Part shown: one piece after another, positions 9,620 to 20,936 of the stretch
How positions within the stretch are numbered: the stretch's first letter is position 1
How the letters are laid out: each line of letters starts with the position of its first letter
DNA from: Pegoplata infirma
Taxonomy: Eukaryota; Arthropoda; Insecta; Diptera; Anthomyiidae
Direction of reading: 5' to 3'
Assembly: GCA_963921195.1 (NCBI GenBank)
Contig: OY992537.1
Coordinates: 58,862,313-58,926,312 of the forward strand
Length of the DNA: 64,000 nt
Notes under the pieces: model-generated
What the model was told of the DNA's origin: nothing
Database searches by the model: none
Seen by the model: only the letters and a program-made list of their open reading frames with translations
Position numbers and translations under genes: made by a program

Positions 9620-10635
9620 ACATACAGTAATTTCATCTAGGGGTAAAATGAAAATATTTGTTTTAAAATCAAGACACTGAGATGTACTAAATGTTTTTGT
9701 ATTTGTTTTAGGACATGATGAGAATTTGTTTCCCTTGTAATATGCGCCAAACTACATAGACACAGAAGTTTAAAATGTCTATTTTTCCACTTATTTGAAC
9801 AACTTGTTGCATGTTTGTCGTTATTGTTGGTCGTGTTTAATTTTGCAACACGCGCCTATTTAACACTTTAGATGACAGCATAATCATCATTGACATCGTT
9901 GTGTTCATCTTCAACATCATTATCATCAACATCGCTATTTTCATCATCATCATCATCAACATTTGCTATTATTTGTTACACAAAGAATGATACGAGTTTT
10001 TAACCCATTTTTCCTGTACTTGATACAAGGTAAAGTATGTATTCATTTGGAAAATGCTGGGAAAATACTACCATGTACCACTATTGCTACAATTTCTCCC
10101 TTGTTATTTGTTGAAGAAGAGTACATAGTACATATTCTGTCTATATTATGTTGTTGCTGTTATTGTTGTACCAGTAGTATTGTACTTGGCAACATTATCA
10201 TCATCATCATCAGCAACAACACCATCATCATCAGCAGCAGTACATATTTGCAAACATTCAGTTAGTGTTGTTGTGTTAATATTATTTGAAGTTGCTTATT
10301 TAATTGCATTGCATTTTCTTTTTACAACTACAACTGCTGCTGCTGATGATGATGTTGTTTGTTGTTGGTTGTTCTTGTTGTTGGGGTTACTTGTTTAATG
10401 CTGGTAGTTGAAGTGCAAAACTGGAAAAATAAATATCTAAATAAAAAAATGAAAAAAAAACCATTGGTTGAGTTTTCTGTTGTATCTGTAGAATATTTTG
10501 ACGCTTGATTGATCAAAGACTTGATGAAAAATTACCGGCATTTTTTGTTAGCGAACTTTCCACTTCTTTTAATACATATTACAACATTATATTTATTATT
10601 TTATATTTCTTCCGTTCAGATTTAATAACATAATG
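9620..10635. other. Low-complexity region with CAT/CAG/GTT trinucleotides
   Basis: Contains imperfect trinucleotide runs: TCATCATCATCATCAACA near 9940, ATCATCATCATCATCAGCAA near 10200, and GCTGCTGCTGATGATGATG near 10335 with GTTGTT runs. Frames through these runs translate to single-residue stretches, typical of spurious frames. I cannot exclude a small exon or enhancer, but nothing supports one. Confidence 0.5.
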
Positions 10636-10730
10636 TACATTGGGGTGGATGAAGGAAAAAAAATATTTTTAAAAATTTAGGAATTTCTGGTTCCTCTAGT
10701 TTTTTTTCGAAAATCACATATCTTGTAGAG

Positions 10731-10830
10731 CAGCGGTTACCACCGCGTACCACTAGGGGGTACGCGAAGTTTTAATAATTGGTACATTTGTTTTAGCAGT
10801 GGCGGGTACAGCTTTTGGGTATGGGGGGGG
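10731..10830 (+). mobile_element. hAT-type terminus, unpaired
   Basis: CAGCGGTTACCACCGCGTAC followed by CACTAGGGGGTACGCGAAG is a hAT-like end. GGGGGTACGC and GGGGTACGCGAAC recur at 15940-15985, suggesting related decayed ends. I could not pair the two into one element with a TSD. Confidence 0.5.
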
Positions 10831-10965
10831 GGAATTTTTTTTTACTTTGAAAAAAAAAATCATAAATTCACCTTTGTTGACGAGCAAAGAAAGGAATATG
10901 TTTTTTTTTGCAAAAAATGTGATGGGAAAGCTATAAAATCATCAAATTTATTAGTTATTGCAGAA

Positions 10966-12090
10966 CAGTGTTGCCAGAACTTGGTAGTCAAAAACGGCTA
11001 AATTCATTCGAAAAAACGGCTAAAAAACGGCTAAAAAATGGCTAAAAAAAGGCTAAAATAAATATTTTACTTTTTTTAAGAAAAACCAATGTTAATTTAT
11101 ATTTCGTTTCAGTTTTACACATAAAATTAATTAAAGAGATCTTATGTTATATATTTGGTACGGTTTAGACTTACTCTAGATAAAAACTAGAGTTCAAAAC
11201 AGTTTTCCAATGATTTACCTTTTTTTTTAAATTCAAAAACAACAAAAAAAAATTTAGTTGTTTTTGTTTAAAAAAAATGAGGTAAAATTTTTTGTTGAGT
11301 GCAAATTATTATTTTTTTTTTTTTTTTTGAGTGCGAAAAAATTTTTTAGTTTATTTTTTGTAGTGAAAAAACACTGCGTATATTTATTTTTGGCTTTCTT
11401 TTGGAAGTTAGCGCATTTGCAACAGGAACCGCTTTCGCTGAAAACTGACGTGAAGAATAACAAAAATATATATGCCAAGATTCAGCAACCAGTCATTAAC
11501 TTGAGTTTTGGACGTAAGTGTATTTTTAACAGAGAAACGGGCATCGCTAGATCGTCGAAGATTTAGTATAATGTTAATGGTATGAATATGACAAAAATAT
11601 CCGTTGTTCGATTCCAGACTGGAACTGATTAAAATTCATATACATATGAATTTTAATTAGTATTTAATTAGTATATTGAAAACAAGTACCTACTAACAAA
11701 ACAAACCGATATTAAAAATCCTGCTGATGATAACACTATAACTGGAGTGTTTGAAACCGGTATGTGAATATCAGAAATGTCTGTAATTTTTAGAAATTAA
11801 ATTTTCTTTCACATTTTTTTAACTTTAACCTTTAGAATAGAATTAACCTAAATAGAATTGGAGCCTGTGCTTGATCTGTACTAACAAAACAACCAATTTA
11901 TTCTTTATTTTGGTATAAAAAAACACTAAAACGTATATAAATTAAAAAAACTCAAAAATGGCTAAAAAACTGCTAAAATAATTTCGAAAACGGCTAAAAA
12001 AACGGCTAAGAGCTAAATGCATTTTTCTCCGGCTAAACGGGTTCACAAGGAGCTAAATCTAGCCGGAAAATGGCTAAAATGGCAACACTG
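10966..12090. mobile_element. 1.1-kb hAT-type element with CGGCTAAA subterminal repeats
   Basis: TIRs CAGTGTTGCCAGAA and TGGCAACACTG, with the 8-bp duplication TTGCAGAA on both sides (10958-10965, 12091-12098). Just inside each end are repeats of AACGGCTAAAAAA: five or so at the left (10995-11060) and about seven at the right (11955-12080), in the same orientation. Subterminal repeats are transposase binding sites in known hAT elements. The interior holds a 102-codon plus-strand frame (11258-11566) that I do not recognise and whose first half is homopolymer-driven, so I do not call it a gene. Confidence 0.85.
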
Positions 12091-12224
12091 TTGCAGAAGG
12101 AGGTTTGTTTTTTATGATCATATTTCGTTTAGATAATTTTTTTTTTAATTTGTATTAAAAGAAAATTGTATATTTTTCGTATACATAAGAATAGTCTAAA
12201 TCTGAGAATTTTTTAATAGAAGAA

Positions 12225-12850
12225 ATTCTTCCTACATAGAAAATATCAGATGTTGAGATTTCGTGAAAAAAATATTTTTTATAAGGAAAATGTCTCAGAA
12301 GATTAAACATCTTCTTTTCGAAAAATTTCTCAGAATCTGAAATTTTTTTCGTATAGAAAAATTTTCAGACTCTAAGAATTTTTCTCCACAGAAAAGGTCT
12401 CAGATTCTGAGACCTTTTACTATAAAAAAAGTCTCAGTGAAAAAGTCAAAGTAGATATGTCTCTGATTATATATTAGTTTCGTACTGAAAAATTTTAGAT
12501 TCTGAGACCTTTTTTCTACAGAAAAAGTCTCAGATTCTCAGACCTTTTTCCTAAAGAAAAAGTCTAAAATTCTGGCACTTTTTCCCCTAAAAAGGAGGTG
12601 ACAGATCTGAGACATTTTTCCTTTAGAAAAGTGTCTGGTTCTAAGAAATTTTTCCTTTATAAAAAGTCACAGATTGTAAGACCTTTTTCATTCAGAAAAA
12701 GTATCAGATTCAGAAGTCTTAGATTCTAAGACCTTTTTCCCATTGAAAAATCTCAGATTCTGCGACCTTCTACCAATTCAGTAAGTTTTAACTTCTCAAA
12801 CTATTTATCAACAATAAAAAGTCTCAGACTTTGTGACCTTTGTCTTTTTA
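12225..12850. repeat. 35-bp palindromic minisatellite, second locus
   Basis: About 17 degenerate units. The best are near 12400-12560 (AGGTCTCAGATTCTGAGACC, AAGTCTCAGATTCTCAGACC, TTTTTCTACAGAAAAAGTC). Units decay toward both edges. Same sequence family as 331-1917. The neighbour to the left is the hAT-type element ending at 12090. Confidence 0.9.
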
Positions 12851-13560
12851 AAAAAGACTCACTTTTTCCTTTAAAAATTTCCCAATTAAAATTTTCAGAT
12901 TTTTTTCTATGAAAAATTTTTGGATTTCGAGGTTTTTTTCCTTTGGAAATTTTTCCTTCCTTCTTTCTTTTTTTCCTCTTTTTTTTTTTCTTTTTGAAAC
13001 TTGGCATGTGTTTTAGTTTAACCTTTCAATGCTGGTTTCGCATCTGGCTTCCAAAGTTTTCCATAACGTCAGGTTTTTATGAAAGTTGAGGTCAAAGTAG
13101 AGTTTGCATATAATCGAGATATTTCGTAATCGCGATTACGATTAAAAAAATTGCCGTTAATCGCGATTACGATTAATCGAGTTTTTTAAATAATTTGAGT
13201 ATTTGAGCAATAGCTTTAAAAAAATCTTTTGAAATTTTGATTTTAGAAAAGTACGAAAATACAAAAATTATTATTTTTAAGAAATAAAATTAAAAACTTT
13301 CGAACTTTCCTATTAAAAAGATTTTGAAACCACAGACTCCTTTTTAGTATATCATTGCACATCGAAAGGACAATCTAGCGCCCTTGAGAATTTATTGTTA
13401 AGACATTTTTTTTTTAAACTTATAATTAAAATTCTTTGTTAATAAAATTTTACACATACTTAAATTTTTGACATCTTTAACATCAAAAAGATTTTTGGAG
13501 AAAAATTCTGGACTTTCTTACATCTTTATTACGCTTAAATAAACCCTACTAAGAGTGCTT
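12851..13560. other. Decayed repeats, no gene
   Basis: Up to 13010 the sequence is T-rich and looks like eroded minisatellite. 13015-13110 is the complement of the X-element motif (CATAACGTCAGGTTTTTATG, cf. AAAACCTGACGTTACGG near 16410). 13115-13190 holds AATCGCGATTACGATTAA twice, a dyad-rich word that may be a transposon end. The rest to 13560 is plain AT-rich sequence. Confidence 0.45.
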
Positions 13561-13587
13561 CAATCAGCACTGAAAAGACACGTGATT

Positions 13588-13860
13588 TTACTGTGCTACT
13601 AAAGAGTACTCTAAACTGTGACTGGTTTGGATTCGCTCTTTGGGTCGTGATTCCTTTCCAAAAGCTGCTTCCAGTTCATCAAAATTTCTGTGAGGTCGTG
13701 TCGGAATACCTGCCGATGGCCAGTAATTGCGAGGAAATTTATTAAAAAATTTTACATCATTAGTCGGCAACCAGCGGTCAAAGTATGAAAAAATTACGTT
13801 TTTTTTTTAAATTTCATGTCCAAATTTTTCGACCAAATCCGACCAAAGCCTTTTGAGTAT
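13588..13860 (-). repeat. Fragment of a dispersed repeat with a 60-codon frame
   Basis: The minus strand of 13588-13770 has a frame with non-repetitive composition (NYWPSAGIPTRPHRNFDELE). I do not recognise it. The DNA is related to 4145-4290: GAATACCTG, CGATGGCC, GAAATTTAT and AGTCGGCAACCAGCGGTCAA recur in order there, but that copy reads differently, so the frame is not conserved. Most likely a fragment of the GGGGCAT-type element interior, possibly with a vestige of old coding sequence. Confidence 0.45.
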
Positions 13861-14322
13861 ATTTTAAAAATAAACATCGTTAAAACTTACTCATATCAGA
13901 ATTTAAATTTTCCTTTAAATTTGAATGATTTTTACAAGAAAAGGAAAGAAAACTAGCAAACAGGTTAAATGAATCATGGGCCAACCCATAAAAATTTTCC
14001 GTTCCAAATAATCGGTACCAGAACGCATCATATCATCCTGCAACCGATTCTACTTAACATACCAGAATCAATGATTTTTGTTTGAAATTGTTCCAAAAGT
14101 TACCGTTTTTTAGAGTAATTTAGTTTTTTTGAAAAATAATTTTAAATATTAAAATTTTCGTTATAAATTTGTATTTCATAGCAAATTATTAATACATATA
14201 TACGGGGGTGTTTCATCCGAAAAGTCACGGAATTGTTGATCTGCCCTTGTATTAAAAAAAAAAATATGATGAAAATATGTTAAGCGGTGAGGACGTTTCG
14301 ACTTTTTTGTAATTTATAATAT
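13861..14322. other. Unassigned AT-rich DNA
   Basis: No gene or complete element seen. GGGGGTGTTTCATCCG near 14204 looks like a transposon terminus but has no partner. Confidence 0.4.
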
Positions 14323-14324
14323 TA

Positions 14325-15445
14325 CACTAAGAAAAAAAAAATTTTCAAATCAAGCAGAAACAATCTCAAAATAAAAAGAAAACAGTGACAAAAGTCAACA
14401 AACTTTGTTTTTGCTTAATTTGAAAATGTTTATTTTCATTTTTAAAATGATAAAAAATTTAAACAAACGTTTTAAAATCAAAGTTGCTTCATTTTTAATT
14501 TAAAATTGAGAAATTTTTGATTTAAGGTTGATATAATTTTATTTTTATGTTTTTCCATACTATTTTTTTTTATTAATTAAAATATTTTTTTTTTATTTTT
14601 AAACTAAACAATTTATTTAAAATTATAAAATATAATATGCAGTATAAGATTTGTGATTTGTTTTTATGTGAAACCCAGTCTATGTAGCCTCGTAAAATGA
14701 TAAACTCTGTAATCAGACTATATGGACTGGGGTAAAAATTTGTATTACCTAAAAATTTCACTATTATACATAACCTCTTTAAATTTACAACAAATTAATT
14801 GTTTTCCTCTCCGGGATTTGAACTGTAAAGTTAATTTAATAATTCTCATCAATTATTTTTTCCACGACAACGCCCTTAAACAAAAGAAGCTCCTAAACCA
14901 AAGAAGAACAACATCATTTTAGATAACAAAAAAAAAAACATATTAAACTTTATAACTTACCATTACTTATAGATATTTTTCACAAATTCAGTTTTTTACA
15001 CACATATGTATATCTTAGTAATTAAATTATTAATTTTTTATCAAAAATTTCCATTTTTTTTGCAAAAATGACGCAATACATTTTCTTAAAATGAATATGT
15101 TCAATTTGAAAATGTTTTCATCTTAAAATTTGACATATGATTTCGAAATGTCAATTCACAACTAAAATTAAAATTGTTTAACATCAAATTGAAAATAAAA
15201 CAATGTTGTTTTTACAATGAAAATTTGAATTGACAATAATTCAAATTTTTAACGATTTTTTACGACAGCATAATAAATTTAAGATTATTCATTTTTAAAA
15301 TAAGAGGTTAACAACTTTAAAACAAAAATATTTATTTTTAAGTCAACATATTTCAGTATAAATAATAAAATTTTTTGAAAATAATATAGAATTTTAAAAT
15401 CAAAAATGAAAATTTTTGATTTAACTATGCGTTTTTCCCTCAGTG
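14325..15445. mobile_element. CACTNAG-type element with TA duplication
   Basis: Ends CACTAAGAAAAAAAAAATTTTC and GAAAATTTTTGATTT...TTTTTCCCTCAGTG, flanked on each side by TA. The interior is A/T-rich with many AATTTGAAAATG-type words in both orientations. No transposase is encoded. TA targets and a CACTGAGGG-like terminus fit Tc1/mariner-derived elements. Confidence 0.65.
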
Positions 15446-15454
15446 TACTGTGTT

Positions 15455-15530
15455 TTAAATACCCTGATGATGACCATCGATGATCGGTCGAAATATCGGA
15501 AGGAAAAATAAAAAAATAAAAAAACAAAAT
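15455..15530 (+). repeat. SINE/LINE-like 3' tail
   Basis: CCCTGATGATGACCATCGAT then GATCGGTCGAAATATCGG, followed by an A-rich AAAAATAAAAAAATAAAAAAA tail. The pattern CTGATGATGACC...GGTCGAAA, with GACC/GGTC pairing, resembles 3'-end stem motifs shared by several invertebrate SINEs and non-LTR elements. That is recalled family knowledge, not checked here. Only the tail is present and no TSD was identified. Confidence 0.35.
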
Positions 15531-15639
15531 TAAAAATACAAAAGTTGTGCAGATTTTTTATTTATAATTTTTATAACCTTAAGCCAAACAAACCCCTACA
15601 ACAAAAAAAAAAAAAACATTTAAAAAAATCAAAATCATT

Positions 15640-16800
15640 ATATTTCCGCCCTCTGTTCAAAAAACTTCCGTTGTTCAAAATTTTGGTGTAGAATCGACTG
15701 GTGAAATCAGATTTGCAATATTTTCAGCTGTTTTTGCTCTGCAGAAAAATCAGCTCAAAATCCGCGTTTTCAGATTCATTGAACCACCCCAAGGAGCGAA
15801 AATTTTTCCCAAAAAATACCACCATTGTTTTGATCTCCCCTAAAACCTTCAAAAAAAATGAAAATACCCGCAGATCAAAAATTTCAAAATCAACTCTAAT
15901 ATTTATATGAGAAGTTTTTTAACGAAATCAAAAAACTCGTTAGGGGGTACGCTGACAAAATTTAAAATTTGGGGTACGCGAACCAAAAAATACAATGGCC
16001 TTTTTTCAAACTCTTAAAAAAAGTTCCAAAAACCCACCACAGAGGGCGGAAATATAAGGTTTTTCCATTTTCTTTTAAAATAAATTTTTTTAAATATGCA
16101 CAATTAAAGGGCATTTTTAGCTTAACAAAATGGTACCAAATTTTCCGTTCTATCACAACGCGTTAAAAAGTTATAAGCTCTCAAAAATGGGCAAAAACAC
16201 GTTTTTTGAGAACTTTGACCTCAATTTTCTCGAAAACATGACGTGATAGAAAAATTTTAAAACTAGATTCAGAGTCAGCATCGAAATGTTAATCGAAAAC
16301 AAGTTTTATGATCCCAGAATATCATCCAAAAACATCACAAAAAAATGCTCTCAATAATGCACAAAAATTAGTTTTTTGTGAACTTTAACCTCAATTATTT
16401 CAAAAACCTGACGTTACGGAACATTTTGGAAACCAGATTTGGAATCAGCATTGAGAGGAAAATCGAAAAACAGCCTCTTCATCGTGCATTATTAAAAAAA
16501 TAATTAAAATTTTTTTTTTTAAAAAAATCGATTTTTCCGCCCCCTGCTGTGGGTTATTGGAACTTTATTTAGGAGTTCAAAAAACTGCTGTTGTATTAAT
16601 TTTTGCTGTAGAATCGACTGGTGAAATCCGATTTGCAATATATTCAGCCGTTTGTTCTCTGCACAAAAATCAGATCAAAATCCGCGATTTCAAATGCTTT
16701 GAACCACCCCAAGGAGTGAAAATTTTTTCAAAAAAATACCGGCATTCTTTTTATCTCCCCTAAATCCTTTAAAAAAATGATGATAGCCGATAAACAGATA
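15640..16800 (+). repeat. X element with two related direct repeats
   Basis: 15650-15860 and 16520-16775 are diverged direct copies sharing TAGAATCGACTGGTGAAATC, TTGAACCACCCCAAGGAG and ATCTCCCCTAAA. CCGCCCTCTGT at 15647 is mirrored by ACAGAGGGCGG at 16040, so the first part may be a TIR element. Between the copies, AACTTTGACCTCAATTTTCT and AACTTTAACCTCAATTATTT begin two further repeats (16205-16310, 16375-16480). No recognised protein. Confidence 0.6.
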
Positions 16801-16837
16801 AAGTGATATAGTCACCAAACGAACTCTAATACATATA

Positions 16838-17328
16838 CACACAAAAAATTATTGGCTAGAAATGTTCAATTGAATATATTGATCAACAAAATTTAAATTA
16901 GTCAATCAATGTTTTGATTAAAATTTTTGTTATTTTCTTTAACTGTCGAATTACAAATTTTTAACAGACCAGATTTTTTTGCATTAATTTATTTGAATAG
17001 ATTAATTCAAAAATATACAAAATAACCGGGTTTTACTTTTTTTTTATTGTTTGCCACATATTGGAAAGCAAAAAATTTTAAGTTTTTGATAATTTTGTCA
17101 TAAGCTTACAATGCATTTGTTAAATCAATCATTATTTTGATTGACTATAAAAAAAATGATAATTTTTTTTTATCAAAATCGAAAAAATGTTTGATTGAAA
17201 AAATTTTCAATCAATCACCTACAATTTAATGATTGGTATTACTATTATTTTAATTGAAGGAATTTCAATAAAAAATTGATTGAATCCACGTTTTTGATGA
17301 TTGGAATTTGTTTAAAATTTTTTCTGTG
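16838..17328. mobile_element. CACACAAAA family (F), copy 1
   Basis: A 491-bp element with ends CACACAAAAAATTATTGGCT and TTTTTTCTGTG. It is flanked by TA (16836-16837, 17329-17330). Internal words TATTGATCAACAA and GATTGACT recur in the copies at 36794-37289 and 39794-40273. No protein. The other copies show that the duplicated dinucleotide need not be TA. Confidence 0.8.
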
Positions 17329-17872
17329 TAGGTAGCATTGCCTTATACCCTGTTCTCACGAGCAGCTAAAAACTGTTTTAAGCGACATTTGTTTTAATTA
17401 AAAAAAAGTGTTCACACGTAATTTCACTCGTTTTATTATGGTTTTTATGTTTTTGTTTTGACATTTGCATTATCAGCTGATAAACATGTACACATTTCAA
17501 CAACAAACTAAATTAAAATATTAAAATTATATTCATTAATTATAGATATAACTGTTTATAATGTTCAAGAATTGTTTAAAGATAAAAATAGCACGATTTT
17601 TTTTGTATTATTTACATTTTAGTATTAAACAATGTTGCCAATATTACTAAAATGCTTTAAAAACGCTGAACATACAAAAATACTCAATTCAACCCCTGGA
17701 ATTCCGCTCGTTTTAAATCGTTTTAAAACTCGTTCGCTCGTTTTAAATCGTTTTAAAAACATTTTTATTTTGATATATTACAACAAAAAAATGTATGGTA
17801 AAACGAGTCATAAAAATGGTTTTTAAGCATAAAACGAAAAATGTTGCTAAAAATGGTTTTTAGCTATAAGTG

Positions 17873-19236
17873 CCCAGCAAAAAATAAACGAAGTGGTTCA
17901 AAAAGAATTAGTGGTTTCACTACATACAAAGTAGCGATAGGTGCCGAACTTCATATTCCGTAGGAAGTACTTTTAAAATCACTTCCAAAAATGCTACAAA
18001 ATAACAATAAAAACATCTTTCACCAGTTCTTTGCTTAATGATTTTGAAGTACCTTTTTCATATGTTCTTAGGAATCAAATCAAATCACCACAACATATGA
18101 ACTTCTTTTTCAACTGAAACAATTTAAATGAGGGTGATACACGAAGTATGCAATTTTTTCTACGTCCAGCTTTAAATAGATTTAGGTTTTGTAAAAATGG
18201 TGACAAAATTTGGTAATGTCATTTCATTTCTCTTTATTTAGAGCTTAAAAAATCGAAAAGATGAAAATCGATTATTGATAAATTTTTCAAATTTCATATC
18301 TTATATAAAAAAAAAGTTGGCCCTAAATTAAATAAATACATTTACGAAATATTTGGGTCTCCTCTGTAACGTATTCTTAAGTTGCTTGAACACAATAGAA
18401 CTCGATTTTGTAAAAATAAGGCATCTTTATTCCAAATCTGGCATCCAAATTTTTCTATCGCGTACTGTTTTTGAAATATTGGCGTTTGAAAAACTCAAAC
18501 TCTACTGTTATGCACTTATACTCTTTATAAATCACACTAAAATTTTCAAACGCGAATATCTCAAAAACAGAACATGCTTGAAAAATGTGGATTGCAGTTT
18601 TGGAATCAGGAGGTCCATTTTATATAAAATTAAGTCCTATTTCGTGGAAGCAACGTAAGAATACGTAACAGTGGACCCCTAAAAGTGATTTTTTTACTTT
18701 TTAACAGCGAATATCTCAAAAAAGGTACGTGCTAGAAAAATTTGGACGGTAGATTTGGAAGCAGGAGACCAAAATCTATAAGGACCAGTTAGAAATTTCA
18801 CTGGAAGGTTTTTGCTGTCGAACAGTGTTTTTAGTGTAAATATTACAAAAAAATACTCTTTCTATCAATCTTACAAAAATAAGTGAAAAAAGAACTTCTA
18901 ATTTAGAAGTTCTAAATCACCAAATAAAAATGACATAATCACACCCAAAATGCCAAGAAATATGTACTTCTAAAGAAGTGATGAAAAAAGTGCTTCCAAA
19001 AGGTCAAGTTATATTAACATCCGGATCACTACTTCAGAAGTTGTGATAAAAACACTAGTGATATATGTTATACTTAAGTGTCAATCTTTCGCCACTGAAA
19101 AGTGGCGATAAAAAGAACATACTTTGTGTGTCACGCCCATATTAAATTCATCAATGTTTCAGTTGAAGAAGAAGTACATCTGGTTCATAAGTTGTGGTGA
19201 ATTTTGTAGTGAATGGTAAGCTCTTTTTTTGCTGGG
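17873..19236. mobile_element. CCCAGCA family element, 1.36 kb
   Basis: TIRs CCCAGCAAAAAA and TTTTTTTGCTGGG, flanked by TG (17871-17872, 19237-19238). Removing element plus one TG restores the outer TIR as AAGTGAGAACAGGG. The interior holds GAAGT words in both orientations and a block of repeated motifs at 18400-18830. Non-coding; the 101-codon frame near 18353 spans those repeats. Confidence 0.85.
18400..18830 (+). repeat. Degenerate internal repeats
   Basis: Three or four diverged units of about 130 bp share GCGAATATCTCAAAAA, GTACGTGCTAGAAAAATTTG and AGATTTGGAAGCAGGAGACC-like words; the first is in inverse form (AAATCTGGCATCC, CGCGTACTGTTTTTGA). Related words occur near 16210-16480 and 49600-49760. 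They look like an amplified non-coding module. Confidence 0.55.
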
Positions 19237-19394
19237 TGAGAACAGGGTATTAGTGTTGCTTCTTTTTATATTAAAAAAAAAACAAAGAGAAACACGACAG
19301 TTTTGAAATTTGAGTACTTCTGCACTTTTGGACTCCGAATTGTACAATTGTACTGACTTTATCATCTCCGTTTTAGATGTATAGATTGTTTATC

Positions 19395-19545
19395 TGATAA
19401 CTGCAGATTTTTCTGCAAAAATCAGCAGATTTTTCAGCAGAAATTAGCAGAAAATTTCTTGCTGTCTTAGCAGATTTTCTCATATGGCTGTATTTTCAGC
19501 AGATTTTTCTGCTGATTGGACAAATGTTTTATTTTAAGTGTTCCA
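19395..19545 (-). repeat. S-family fragment
   Basis: Repeated CAGCAGATTTTTCTGCTGAT words and CTCATATGGCTGTATTTTCA match, in complement, the left end of the S elements at 25128 and 41279. Many AGCAGATTT words make it locally palindromic. Truncated, non-coding. Confidence 0.7.
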
Positions 19546-20270
19546 TTGGTTTTGTGCAGTCCTTTTATTATGATCCATAAATTTCTGAAAGCATTTCTTT
19601 AAATTTATTTTTCCCCATAAAATTAAAAAAAAATAATAACTATTATCTCTAACTGTTCCTTCTAAGAATTGCAAAAATAATCCTCTTACACAACATACTT
19701 TTATATTGCAAACTTAAATTTTCCATGAATATTGAATCACCCCACTGTTCATACATTACCTTTCAATATGATGGGGGGGGGGGGGAAATATGTTGGTTGC
19801 ATCGTTATGTTTTTCATTTAATCAAAAACCCATCAGCAAAACACTTCATCACCCCCTTTCTACTGGTAATCAGACAAATTGTTGTTACTTGTTTGTAAAA
19901 ACTGACCGAGTTTTTTTTTTCTTCTGCATAAAAATAATCAATATTTTTTTATGTTTATCCACATTACTTCACTTGTTATGATAATTTTAAATAAATAATA
20001 AAAATTTATTGAACAACAAAAAAAAAAATTGGCAAAAAAAGCAGTTGCAACAAATAAAATCTATAAAAAAAAGTAGCACAAATCTATATTAATAATTTTT
20101 AAAATTATTTTTTATTTATATTGACGGTTAACAACACAGTAGAAAAAACATTGGCTTTAACAACTTTTAATCTTGTCATAAACAATATTTATAAAAATAT
20201 ACATATTTTGTATCACTAAATAAACTTTAAATGAAATCAAAATTTAAAAAAAAATATATATATATGTGTA
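19546..20270. other. Unassigned AT-rich DNA with a poly-G tract
   Basis: Contains a run of 14 G near 19773 and A/T-rich sequence with AAATATATATATATG near 20252. No repeat relative and no convincing frame. Confidence 0.45.
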
Positions 20271-20271
20271 T

Positions 20272-20380
20272 TAGGGTGGAGCAAATTTTTCTTTTTTCAA
20301 ATTTAAAAATCTTCAGGGTCGGGAAAGTTGATTTTTGGGGTCGCTATTAAACACAAAAATATTGAACCTGTTGGACAATG
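20272..20380 (+). mobile_element. TTAGGGTGG-type terminus
   Basis: TTAGGGTGGAGCAAATTTTTC resembles the ends of the elements at 23723 (TTAGAGTGCCCGGAA), 27794 (TTAGGGTGGCACGAA) and 50215 (TTAGGGTGGAACAAA). The partner end could not be located; the D copy that starts soon after may interrupt it. Confidence 0.5.
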
Positions 20381-20390
20381 GCATTGAGTT

Positions 20391-20880
20391 CCTTTTTAAC
20401 ATGATAATGTTGGGCTGTTGTCTAATTTTAAAAAAGTTGCAGGACGCATCCTTAGTTTGACTGTAAGCTAACGATTAACAAAAAAGAAAATAAGAATTAC
20501 TGTTTTAATTTTCTTAAAACCAAAAATATTAGTAACTTGGGTTTGTAACTTGGATAATAATTAACCTCGTAGTGAATAAAAAAAAATATTCAACAGCTGG
20601 TGAATAAAACGTAACATAATTATTTTTCATCAATTTTTTTTTTCATCAATATTTTTTTTCCTTAATATTTATTTTCCTTAATATTTTTTTCCTCAATATT
20701 TTTTTTCATCAATATTTTTTTAATAAATTTTTTTCATCAATAATTTGTTTCATCAATAATTTTTTTCATAAATGTTTTTTCATCAATATTTTTTCCCATT
20801 AATATTTTTTTATCCATATTTTTTTCATCAATATTTTTTTTCTATCAATATTTTTTTTTCATCAATTGAATTATATGTAT
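20391..20880 (+). mobile_element. D composite repeat, copy 2 (partial)
   Basis: AACATGATAATGTTGGGCTG, AGTTGCAGGACGCATCCTTA, AAGAATTACTGTTTTAATTT, CAGCTGGTGAATAAAACGTA and a TTTTTCATCAATATT array follow in the D order. This copy shows the empty target into which the MITE at 62943 was inserted (AATGTTGGGCTGTTGTCTAA). It stops after the T-rich array. Confidence 0.7.
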
Positions 20881-20936
20881 AGGTCTTGGGTATTGGTATT
20901 GGATTTAGCCTCGAATCGGTGTAGGTTATTAATAAC

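Larger units (their letters stand above)
17348..19247. mobile_element. TIR element CCCTGTTCTCAC, host of a CCCAGCA insertion
   Basis: Left end CCCTGTTCTCACGAGCAGCT then AAAAAC; right end GTGAGAACAGGG; TA on both sides. The inner CCCAGCA element splits the right TIR: GGTTTTTAGCTATAAG stands before it and AGAACAGGGTA after it. Without that insertion and its TSD the element is about 534 bp. It contains repeated CTCGTTTTAAATCGTTTTAA words at 17705-17760. No protein. Confidence 0.8.

Noticed and set aside
9963..10398. Open frames of 100 and 72 codons
   Set aside because: They translate CAT/CAG/GTT trinucleotide runs into Ile, Cys and Ser stretches; no domain and no supporting signals.
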